Source: JAIEOG01 sp964519985
GTDB taxonomy: Bacteria; Bdellovibrionota; FAC87; UBA2466
Length of the DNA stretch: 64,000 bases
Direction: 5' to 3'
Assembly: GCA_964519985.1 (NCBI GenBank)
Contig: CAZFMF010000005.1
Span: forward strand, 62,001-126,000
Position 1 is the first letter of the stretch. Each line of letters starts with the position of its first letter. The notes beneath the pieces were generated by a model. It ran no database searches. It had not been told where the DNA came from and saw only the letters and a list, made by a program, of their open reading frames with translations. A program made the position numbers and the translations under genes. Positions 25,381 to 32,428 of the stretch are shown piece by piece.

Positions 25381-25457
25381 TCATTGCGAGGGCCGAAGGC
25401 CCGAAGCAATCTCGCATCGCTCCGCGATGCGGGTTTGCTTCGCTAAGCTCGCAAAGA
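25381..25457. repeat. REP-like palindromic element 2 (convergent junction)
   Basis: The most complete copy. Outer arms TTGCGAG/CTCGCAA, then CGAAGCAA/TTGCTTCG, with inner hairpins GGCC-GAA-GGCC and GCATCGC-TCC-GCGATGC. It begins at the ilvE stop and ends at the stop of the leftward gene, so it fills the junction exactly. The transcript of either strand would fold the same way. Confidence 0.85.
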
Positions 25458-26027
25458 CTAGAAACGCCAGTTGGCGAGAAGCATCATGGGGGCGACGGTG
25501 GACGGAAAGCCGTCGAACCAGCTCTTGGTCTGCATGATGACGTTCACGATACCGATTTGGATTCCGGATGCGTTCTCCGCGTAATTGATCGCCCCAATTT
25601 GAACACCGTTCATCTTACCCGCGTAGTTCATGACACCAATTTGGAAACCCGTCATTCCGCCTTCGGCGTAGTTGATCACCCCACCCTGGCCGCCGGAAAA
25701 CTGAATCTTGGTATGGTTCACCCCGCCCACCATAAGTCCGGTGTAGTGGTCCCCATAGTTCATCCCACCGATGGCCAAGCCCGCACTATGGCCGCGCGTC
25801 CCGTTAACGATCCCAATGGCCAGCGACGTTTGCTCGTTCTCACCCCAAAAGCTCAACGTGAAGCCCGTGACGGAGTCGGTCACCGGATAGATCTGCGCCT
25901 TCGGCACTAGGGATAGGTTAAAGAAATGATTGCCGCCGCGCTGCGAGTCCGGCTCACGAGGAGCTTCTTGAGCAAACGCGAAACGCGTAAGACCAAGCAC
26001 GAGAACTAGAAGAAATTGTCGTTTCAT
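25458..26027 (-). CDS. Exported LA_2272-type repeat protein
   Basis: A 189-residue protein with a signal peptide (MKRQFLLVLVLGLTRFAFA). From residue 70 onwards there are about six near-tandem 18-residue units of the form GxQIGxxNYAxxxxG (IGGMNYGDHYTG, GVINYAEGGMTG, IGVMNYAGKMNG, IGAINYAENASG). These resemble the LA_2272 surface-repeat family and probably fold as a beta-solenoid or barrel. A terminal Phe after ANWR hints at outer-membrane insertion. Role unknown. Confidence 0.7.
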   Translation of the reverse strand: MKRQFLLVLVLGLTRFAFAQEAPREPDSQRGGNHFFNLSLVPKAQIYPVTDSVTGFTLSFWGENEQTSLAIGIVNGTRGHSAGLAIGGMNYGDHYTGLMVGGVNHTKIQFSGGQGGVINYAEGGMTGFQIGVMNYAGKMNGVQIGAINYAENASGIQIGIVNVIMQTKSWFDGFPSTVAPMMLLANWRF

Positions 26028-26115
26028 GAGGATAGTTTAACAACTCTCAAGCGAAAGTCGACGGCGCTCTCCTCGGAAGGATGACAGCTATGACTCCCTC
26101 GCGTACTTTTCGCCC

Positions 26116-26736
26116 ATGGCAGTGAAACCCACAAAAACCAAGACAATCGAAATAGTCGGTGGCCCGAATGGCAGTGGCAAAAGCACCTTGGCCGAGTCGT
26201 TTCTCCTCGGCAGAAAAAAGGCCGGCATGTTTATCAATGCCGATACTATCGCCAGCGGGATTTCGCCGCTCAAGCAAGAAGTGGCCGCTTTTGCCGCCGG
26301 TCGATTGATGGTCTCCGCGGTTCAAGAAGCCATTCAACAGGGGAATAGTTTTTCTTTTGAGTCCACTCTCTCGGGAAAATCTTGGCTACCTTTCCTAAGG
26401 GCTGCCATTAAGACGGACTACCAAATCACGACCTACTTTGTTTTTGTGAACGGTGTCGCGGAGAGTCTTTCGCGGATAGAATCTCGGGTTAGGGCCGGTG
26501 GGCATGCGATTCCAGCTGCGACGGTCGCCAGACACTACCCACGCTGTTTTCGGAACTTCTGGGATCTCTATCGCCCTCTTTCCCACGATTGGTATTTAAT
26601 CGACAACTCCGGTTCGAAAGGGCGCATGGTCATTTCAAAGGCGGCCTTTTCTGAGTTAAACGTGGTTGAGCAAGAAGCGTTTGCCGAGCAGTTTCTAAAG
26701 CGAGGGAAGAATGGCAAAAGCCACGGCAAAACTTAA
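26116..26736 (+). CDS. Zeta-toxin-family kinase-like P-loop protein
   Basis: A 206-residue protein. Walker A is GGPNGSGKSTLAESF, and FINADTIASGISPL matches the zeta-toxin NxDxIA segment. FSFESTLSG follows, then TYFVFVNGVAESLSRI and RVRAGGHAIP with arginines of the lid. The family (zeta/PezT and relatives) phosphorylates UDP-N-acetylglucosamine, or in some members other small molecules. No short antitoxin gene lies upstream. Instead the gene overlaps by 26 bp a downstream gene with a transglycosylase-like domain. Whether it is a toxin is open. No good ribosome-binding site precedes the ATG. Confidence 0.75.
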   Translation: MAVKPTKTKTIEIVGGPNGSGKSTLAESFLLGRKKAGMFINADTIASGISPLKQEVAAFAAGRLMVSAVQEAIQQGNSFSFESTLSGKSWLPFLRAAIKTDYQITTYFVFVNGVAESLSRIESRVRAGGHAIPAATVARHYPRCFRNFWDLYRPLSHDWYLIDNSGSKGRMVISKAAFSELNVVEQEAFAEQFLKRGKNGKSHGKT

Positions 26737-27577
26737 GGCACCCCCGGGTTTACTCGAGGCACTCGAGGAATTCCCCCGTTTCTTGAAAGAAAAGAAGCGT
26801 CGGCGAGAACTTCGTAAGAGATTTGTTGAAGCGAAGTTCGGTGACGTTTCCCGCCGGCTATTGCTGGAAGCGAAGAAACGAGAAAAGAAAGAACGGTTAG
26901 GTCCTCCGGGACCTCCCGTACATCCCTGGCGTCTGTGTGCTGCCGGGCAACATTGGGTAAAAGAACACGCCCGCGAAAATAATCCCGTTCAGGGATATTG
27001 CCGCCGAAATCCCAGTCGAAAAGATCAGTTATATGCCGACGAAATGCTGGAAATGGCATCGAAATACTTTGGAACTGCCGCTGCCAACCGCCTTCCGGGA
27101 CTGGAAGAATTCCCCAACTCTTTCAGTTTTGACCACCTCATCGTCGGATGGACAAAATATTGGAATGAGGTGCTCAAACCCACGCCGCTGCTCGACGCCA
27201 AACTCGTCAAAGCTCTGATCGCCAGCGAATCAAGCTTTCGCCGAACAGTATCAGTGAAAAACCGAGGGAATCCGGCGCGCGGTCTAATGCAAGTGACCGA
27301 CCAAACGCGAGCGATTCTTTCCAATGAAAAGGGAGAGCTCAAAGATTTCTTGGTGAACCTTTCGCGCGAGGGCGCAGAAGATCCCGTTCTCAATATTGCG
27401 GCCGGGGTTCGGTGGTTGTTTCAAAAACGCCGATTGGCTTCCGCTCGACTCAAGCGGATCGCCACCTGGGAAGAAGCGGCGGGAGAGTATAAAGACGTCC
27501 TACGCCGTACCGATCCAAAATCAAAAAAAATCTATGCGGATCTGCTCAAACTTTACGGGAAGATGTCCTCTCCTTAA
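26711..27577 (+). CDS. Transglycosylase SLT-like protein overlapping the zeta-like gene
   Basis: A 288-residue protein without a visible signal peptide. The N-terminus (1-65) is very basic and helical (FLKEKKRRRELRKRFVEAKF). A putative Cys2His2 site follows: Cys76, His81, His86 and Cys97 in CAAGQHWVKEH and GYCRRNPSRKD. The C-terminal half resembles a lysozyme-like SLT domain, with Glu173 in ALIASESSFRR as catalytic acid and ARGLMQVT as the second motif. Such enzymes cut peptidoglycan, yet this one appears cytoplasmic unless exported by another route. Overlap with the zeta-like kinase gene (whose family acts on a murein precursor) suggests a functional pair. Confidence 0.6.
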   Translation: MAKATAKLKAPPGLLEALEEFPRFLKEKKRRRELRKRFVEAKFGDVSRRLLLEAKKREKKERLGPPGPPVHPWRLCAAGQHWVKEHARENNPVQGYCRRNPSRKDQLYADEMLEMASKYFGTAAANRLPGLEEFPNSFSFDHLIVGWTKYWNEVLKPTPLLDAKLVKALIASESSFRRTVSVKNRGNPARGLMQVTDQTRAILSNEKGELKDFLVNLSREGAEDPVLNIAAGVRWLFQKRRLASARLKRIATWEEAAGEYKDVLRRTDPKSKKIYADLLKLYGKMSSP

Positions 27578-28100
27578 TGCGGTCGTGGCGGGACTGTTAA
27601 GCTGTTGTGCTTCGCCAGGAGGCGAACAGCGTGCACAGGCAACTCCAATAACCCCCACTTACGGCATCCTCACCCCTCAGGATTTAGAAAAGGAAGGAGA
27701 AACTCGAACGCATTCCACTCGGCCGAACGACTTGCGATACGGGCCCGTCTGGCAATGCCGACCGGTAGATAGAATTCAAACGCACTGCACACCTACCGGT
27801 GGCCGCCGCTCCGAGCTCGGGGGCCAGTTTTCCTTTCGCCCCGAAGTATCAATTTGGAATCAAGGGAAAGAGTATGTTTTCTGCCTCCGGTCGACCCAGA
27901 CCTTAGACACTTGCAAAGCAATCTCGCGAGAGTGGCGGGCGCTGGTAAGGACAGGACAGATTGACTGCCTCTCCGCTGAATCCCTTCAAGCGGAAACGGT
28001 GCAACATCTTCAGACTCTCAAACAGTCCGACTGGTTGCTCAGCGCCATTAAAACCCAACGTGGTGGCTGGAATTACTTTGAGTACGGCCCCGAACTATAA
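27534..28100 (+). CDS. Possible lipoprotein of unknown function
   Basis: The frame is open from 27396. ATG 27534 gives MRICSNFTGRCPLLNAVVAG with a candidate lipobox (AGLLSC), while GTG 27585 is an alternative. The downstream part looks like a real protein: paired cysteines (VWQCRPVDRIQTHCTP, EYVFCL, DTCKAIS), then helices to the end. It overlaps the transglycosylase-like gene and no ribosome-binding site is clear, so the start is uncertain. Unrecognised family; third member of a possible zeta-SLT-lipoprotein operon. Confidence 0.4.
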   Translation: MRICSNFTGRCPLLNAVVAGLLSCCASPGGEQRAQATPITPTYGILTPQDLEKEGETRTHSTRPNDLRYGPVWQCRPVDRIQTHCTPTGGRRSELGGQFSFRPEVSIWNQGKEYVFCLRSTQTLDTCKAISREWRALVRTGQIDCLSAESLQAETVQHLQTLKQSDWLLSAIKTQRGGWNYFEYGPEL

Positions 28101-28191
28101 TCGGATTTCCCCCTTGATTTGGCATGCAAGGAAGGTTTATCTATTGCGTTGATGCAAGCTTTGCCCACCTCTCGCTCATGACCGCCCATTC

Positions 28192-30144
28192 ATGAAAAAC
28201 ATTTCGGTCACACTGCCCGACGGCTCGGTCCGTCAAGTTCCGGAAGGCTCGACCGCCCAAGCGGTAGCGGCTTCGATTGGCCGTGGACTGGAGAAAGCCG
28301 CCGTTGCCGCCAAGGTGAATGGCAAAGAATACGATTTGAACCGGCCGCTGCCGGGAGACTGCCAGCTGGCGATCATCACGCGCGACAGCAAAGAGGCGCT
28401 GGAAGTCTTGCGCCATTCCACCGCTCACCTGCTCGCCCAAGCCATTAAAGAAACCTGGCCGAAAGCCCAGATCACCATCGGCCCGGTGATCGAAGACGGC
28501 TTTTACTACGATATCGATCTCGAACAAAAACTCTCGCCGGATGATCTTCCGAAGCTCGAAAAGAAAATGGAAGAAATCGCGGCGCGTAAGCTCGAGGTGA
28601 AGCGTGACGAATGGCCGCGTGATAAGGCGATCGAGTATTTCAAGAAGATCGGCGAAGCATTCAAGGCCGAAATTATCCACGATCTAAAAGATCCGGTAGT
28701 AAGCGTCTACACCCAAGGGGATTTCACGGATCTTTGCCGCGGCCCCCACGTGCCCAACACCGAGCGCCTAGGAAAATTCAAACTCACGTCGATTGCCGGC
28801 GCTTATTGGCGCGGCGACGAAAAGAACAAGATGCTCCAACGCATCTACGGAACCGCGTTCGCGAATCAAAAGGATCTCGACGAGCACCTGCACCGTATCG
28901 AAGAAGCGCGCAAACGCGATCACCGTCGACTGGGACAAGAACTCGAACTCTTCACGTTTCTGCAGATTGCGCCGGCGATGCCGTTCTATCTGCCCAAGGG
29001 CACGATGCTCTGGAATTTGATGGCGTCCTTCATCCGCGATCGGATGCGCAAGGATTACCGTGAAGTCATCTGCCCGCAGCTGATGACGACGGAGTTGTGG
29101 AAGACCAGCGGTCACTACGACAACTACCGCGACAATATGTTTTTCACCGACCCGGGCGGCGAAGGCGAAACGACGATGTCGCTCAAGCCGATGAACTGCC
29201 CTGGTCACGCCGCGCTTTTTAAGACGAGCCTGCACAGTTACCGCGACTTGCCGCTGCGACTCGCCGAACTTTCCAAGCTCCACCGCTACGAACGCGCGGG
29301 CGTTACCCACGGGCTTTTTCGCACTCGGACCTTTAGCCAAGACGATGCGCATATCTTCTGCACGCCCGACCAGGTGCAATCGGAAGTGCGCAAGGTCATC
29401 AAGGACACCTACGAGGTCTACAAGATTTTCGGATTCGATCAGGTCAAGGTCCGCTTGGGTACCCGGCCCAAGGCCAATTCCCTGGGCACCGACGAAGGCT
29501 GGAATCACGCGATCGCCCAGTTGGCGGAATCCCTCAAGGCGGAAGGCCTGGAGTACGAATTAGCCGATGGTGAAGGGGCCTTTTACGGACCAAAGATCGA
29601 GTTCCACATCCGCGACAGCATCGGCCGGTATTGGCAGTGCGGGACGGTCCAATATGACCCCTACCTGCCCGAACGCTTTGGCCTGGAATACGTCGACACC
29701 GACAATAGCGCCAAGCGACCGATCATGCTCCACCGCGCTATCTTCGGTAGCCTCGAGCGCTTCATGGGCATTTTGCTCGAACACCACAATGGCCACCTCC
29801 CCGCGTGGATTAGCCCTTTGCAGGCGGTCGTCATTGGTGTTACCGACGCTCAATCGGCTTATGCCACGGAACTCGCCACGGCCATGGACGGCTGGGGCAT
29901 CCGGGTCGAGACCGATTTGAGAAATGAAAAGCTGGGGTACCGGATTCGGGACGCCCAGTTGAAGAAGATTCCCTGGATGGTGGTCGCGGGTCAGAAGGAA
30001 CAAGAAGCCCGCACGGTAACGGTCCGCAAATCGACCGGCGAAAACCTAGACCCTATGTCTTGGGAAGAGTTTCATAAGTATCTGAAATCGTTTCAGGTGC
30101 CCGGCAGTCAACCCTTAGGAGGAAAGACCCATTCGACCCTTTAA
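28192..30144 (+). CDS. thrS: Threonyl-tRNA synthetase
   Basis: A 650-residue class II synthetase of normal length. It has a TGS domain (ISVTLPDGSVRQVPEGSTAQ), an editing domain with HSTAHLLAQA and a later CRGPHVPNT, a catalytic core with motif 2 (RYERAGVTHGLFRTRTFSQDDAHIFC) and motif 3 (LHRAIFGSLERFMGILLE), and zinc ligands in MNCPGH. The C-terminal anticodon domain starts near VVIGVTDAQSAYA. It charges tRNA-Thr. First gene of the translation operon; its last 14 bases overlap the start of infC. Confidence 0.97.
   Translation: MKNISVTLPDGSVRQVPEGSTAQAVAASIGRGLEKAAVAAKVNGKEYDLNRPLPGDCQLAIITRDSKEALEVLRHSTAHLLAQAIKETWPKAQITIGPVIEDGFYYDIDLEQKLSPDDLPKLEKKMEEIAARKLEVKRDEWPRDKAIEYFKKIGEAFKAEIIHDLKDPVVSVYTQGDFTDLCRGPHVPNTERLGKFKLTSIAGAYWRGDEKNKMLQRIYGTAFANQKDLDEHLHRIEEARKRDHRRLGQELELFTFLQIAPAMPFYLPKGTMLWNLMASFIRDRMRKDYREVICPQLMTTELWKTSGHYDNYRDNMFFTDPGGEGETTMSLKPMNCPGHAALFKTSLHSYRDLPLRLAELSKLHRYERAGVTHGLFRTRTFSQDDAHIFCTPDQVQSEVRKVIKDTYEVYKIFGFDQVKVRLGTRPKANSLGTDEGWNHAIAQLAESLKAEGLEYELADGEGAFYGPKIEFHIRDSIGRYWQCGTVQYDPYLPERFGLEYVDTDNSAKRPIMLHRAIFGSLERFMGILLEHHNGHLPAWISPLQAVVIGVTDAQSAYATELATAMDGWGIRVETDLRNEKLGYRIRDAQLKKIPWMVVAGQKEQEARTVTVRKSTGENLDPMSWEEFHKYLKSFQVPGSQPLGGKTHSTL
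30117..30133 (+). promoter_or_regulatory. Ribosome-binding site and AUU start of infC
   Basis: A perfect AGGAGG (30117-30122) lies eight bases before ATT (30131-30133), inside the last codons of thrS. No ATG, GTG or TTG occurs in frame between here and TTG 30245, which would delete the conserved start of IF3 (INHRIRAREVRVIG). In E. coli infC also starts with AUU, which IF3 itself discriminates against, giving autoregulation. Confidence 0.88.
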
Positions 30145-30787
30145 CCCACGTTTTCGACAAGACTCCCGTCCGCAAGACGGCCTGCGCATCAACCACCGTA
30201 TTCGCGCCCGCGAAGTCCGCGTCATCGGCGCCGACGGCGCCCAATTGGGTGTCATGGAGACCCGAAAGGCCATCGAAATGGCCACGGCCCTGGGCTTAGA
30301 CCTGGCCGAAGTCTCCCCCAACTCCGTTCCTCCGGTCTGCAAGATCCTGGATTACGGCAAGTTTAAGTACCAGCAGAAGAAGAAAGCGGCCGTCGCGAAG
30401 AAGAACCAGACGGTTTCGACCCTTAAAGAGGTCCAATTTCGCCCCCAAACCGACAAGCACGATGTCGATTTCAAGGTGAAACACATCGTCCGGTTTCTCG
30501 AGGAAGGCAATAAGGTCAAAGTCTCAGTCCGGTTCCGCGGCCGAGAGGCTGCCCATGCGGAATTGGGGCATGTTCTGCTCAAGCAGATTATTGACATGGT
30601 TGGACCTTCGGGTATGGTTGAGGCCAATCCGAAGATGGAAGGGAAGATACTTTCTCTCGTTTTTGGACCCGGTCCCAAGGCCGGGAAGAAACCCGAACCT
30701 AAAGCTGCTTCCACCGAGAAGGCCGGCGCTGCGCCGAAACCCAAGGGAAATGAAAACGCTTCAGGAGAATCGGGCCACGGTCAGTGA
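30131..30787 (+). CDS. infC: Translation initiation factor IF-3 (AUU start)
   Basis: About 218 residues from ATT 30131. The IF3 N-domain (LRINHRIRAREVRVIGADGA, VMETRKAIEMATALGLDLAE) leads through the Lys-rich linker (FKYQQKKKAAVAKK) to the C-domain (TLKEVQFRPQTDKHDVDFK, VSVRFRGREAAHAELG). A 45-residue Lys/Pro/Ala-rich tail extends past the usual end. IF3 binds the 30S subunit, keeps subunits apart and checks the start codon. The rare AUU start with a strong ribosome-binding site points to the classic autoregulatory loop. Confidence 0.95.
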   Translation: MRPFNPRFRQDSRPQDGLRINHRIRAREVRVIGADGAQLGVMETRKAIEMATALGLDLAEVSPNSVPPVCKILDYGKFKYQQKKKAAVAKKNQTVSTLKEVQFRPQTDKHDVDFKVKHIVRFLEEGNKVKVSVRFRGREAAHAELGHVLLKQIIDMVGPSGMVEANPKMEGKILSLVFGPGPKAGKKPEPKAASTEKAGAAPKPKGNENASGESGHGQ

Positions 30788-30805
30788 CCGGGAAGGTAAA
30801 CGGCC

Positions 30806-31000
30806 ATGCCGAAAATGAAGTCTAAATCCGGCGCCCGTAAGCGGTTTAAGCTGATGGGTTCTGGTCGAATTAAACGAAAAAAAGCTTTTCGTCGCCACTT
30901 GCTCGAGCATAAATCGGCTAAACGCGGCCGTCATCTTCGTAAGGGGACGATGGTCGATGAAAGCAATCTCGCTCAGGTGAAGCGAATGCTCCTGGCGTAA
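30806..31000 (+). CDS. rpmI: Ribosomal protein bL35
   Basis: A 64-residue basic protein beginning MPKMKSKSGARKRFKLMGSG, with RIKRKKAFRRHLLEHKSAKRGR and the usual end DESNLAQVKRMLLA. Full length for bL35 of the large subunit. Eighteen bases after infC and 41 before rplT, the standard infC-rpmI-rplT order. Confidence 0.96.
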   Translation: MPKMKSKSGARKRFKLMGSGRIKRKKAFRRHLLEHKSAKRGRHLRKGTMVDESNLAQVKRMLLA

Positions 31001-31041
31001 GTCGCTCGGGGTTTTGATTTTTTAAGTAGTACGAGAGTGAT

Positions 31042-31398
31042 ATGCCTAGAGTAAAACGCGGTCCTGCCGGTCGAATTAAACGCAAAAAGCTGCTCCAACG
31101 AGCGGAAGGCTTTTTCGGCAGCGCCAAAAGTATTGTCAAAGTCGCACGCGAATATACGAATCGTGCGGACCGTTATGCGTACCGGGATCGGAAAACGCTT
31201 AAGCGGGAAATGCGGTATTTATGGCAGGTGAGGATTAACGCCGCCTGCAGGGTTCACAATCTGAGTTATTCCAAGTTTGTCTCGGGCCTTAAGAAGGCGA
31301 ACATCGAATTGGATCGCAAGATTCTTGCCGATCTCGCAGTGAGAAATCCTGCCCATTTTACTCAGCTTGTGGAGCTTGCGCGGCCGCAAGCTGCATGA
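31042..31398 (+). CDS. rplT: Ribosomal protein bL20
   Basis: A 118-residue protein, full length: MPRVKRGPAGRIKRKKLLQR, then GFFGSAKSIVKVAREYTNRADRYAYRDRK, RQWLWVRINAA-type segment (LWQVRINAACRVHNLSYSKF) and a C-terminal helix ending HFTQLVELARPQAA. bL20 nucleates 50S assembly, and in E. coli it represses rpmI-rplT translation. It overlaps pheS by 4 bp (ATGA), so translation of the synthetase is probably coupled to it. Confidence 0.96.
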   Translation: MPRVKRGPAGRIKRKKLLQRAEGFFGSAKSIVKVAREYTNRADRYAYRDRKTLKREMRYLWQVRINAACRVHNLSYSKFVSGLKKANIELDRKILADLAVRNPAHFTQLVELARPQAA

Positions 31399-32414
31399 TC
31401 GATAATATTCAACGGATCCAAGAAGAGGCCCGTAGCCGAATTACCTCCGCGCCGGACACCGGTGAATTGGAGCGTCTGCGCGTCCACTACCTCGGCAAAA
31501 AAGGGCTCATTACGAGTCTGCTCGCTCAGCTGCGTGACCTGACCCCCGAAAAGCGGCGCGAAGCCGGGGCCGCCCTCAACGCCGTCAAAAGTGAATTCGA
31601 AAAATTCTTTACCTCGCGCCAGGACGAACTCGAACAGCGCCAAGTGGAGCAAGAACTCAAAGACACTCCCCGTTTGGATGTCACTCTGCCCGGCACGTAT
31701 ACCGTCACTCCCGGTTCTTTGCACCCCATCACACGCGTGATGGAACAAGCCATTCAGGCTTTGCGACGCGTCGGCTTTTCCGTGGCGAGCGGCCCCGAAG
31801 TGGAATTGGAGTTTTACAACTTTGAAGCCTTGAACACTCCCGAGCACCACCCCGCTCGCGACATGCAAGACACCTTCTATATCGAAAAGCCCGTGCTTTT
31901 GCGTTCGCATACCTCGCCCGTGCAAATTCGCGCGATGAAGAACATGAAGCCGCCGCTGCAGATTATCTCCGTCGGGAAGGTATACCGTTCCGACTACGAT
32001 CAAACCCACACGCCGATGTTTCATCAGCTCGAAGGTTTGATGGTGGACGAAACGGTCTCCTTCTCCGACCTCAAAGGTTTGATGTATTACCTTGTGAAAG
32101 AACTCTTCGGCGCCCGCCCGCTGCGCTTTCGCCCGAGCTTCTTTCCCTTCGTCGAACCGGGCGCGGAAGTCGACATGCTCTGGGGCGATCCCAAAGCGCG
32201 CGGCGGCAAAGCCCCCGCGCCTTCGGATTGGATGGAAATTGGCGGCGCCGGAATGGTGCACCCAAATGTTTTGCGCGCGGTGGGCTACGATCCCGACCGC
32301 TACACCGGTTTTGCCTTTGGCTTAGGTCTCGAACGCATTGCGATGACTAAATACGGAATGGGAGACCTGCGAGCCTATTTTGAAAACGACCGGCGAATGC
32401 TGGAACAGTTTTGA
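31395..32414 (+). CDS. pheS: Phenylalanyl-tRNA synthetase alpha chain
   Basis: A 339-residue protein: N-terminal coiled-coil (about 1-85, KKGLITSLLAQLRDLTPEKR), then a class II core with HPITRVMEQAIQALRRVGF, FYNFEALNTPEHHPARDMQDTF (motif 1 area), YRSDYDQTHTPMFHQLEGL (motif 2) and GFAFGLGLERIAMTKYGMGDLR (motif 3). With PheT it forms the heterotetramer that charges tRNA-Phe. Overlaps rplT by 4 bp; 14 bases separate it from pheT. Confidence 0.97.
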   Translation: MIDNIQRIQEEARSRITSAPDTGELERLRVHYLGKKGLITSLLAQLRDLTPEKRREAGAALNAVKSEFEKFFTSRQDELEQRQVEQELKDTPRLDVTLPGTYTVTPGSLHPITRVMEQAIQALRRVGFSVASGPEVELEFYNFEALNTPEHHPARDMQDTFYIEKPVLLRSHTSPVQIRAMKNMKPPLQIISVGKVYRSDYDQTHTPMFHQLEGLMVDETVSFSDLKGLMYYLVKELFGARPLRFRPSFFPFVEPGAEVDMLWGDPKARGGKAPAPSDWMEIGGAGMVHPNVLRAVGYDPDRYTGFAFGLGLERIAMTKYGMGDLRAYFENDRRMLEQF

Positions 32415-32428
32415 GAAAGCGCTAACTC

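Noticed and set aside
28768..29508. Minus-strand ORF inside thrS
   Set aside because: thrS is unambiguous and full length on the plus strand.
30245..30787. infC starting at TTG 30245
   Set aside because: This would remove the conserved IF3 N-terminus, and AGGAGG is positioned for ATT 30131 instead.
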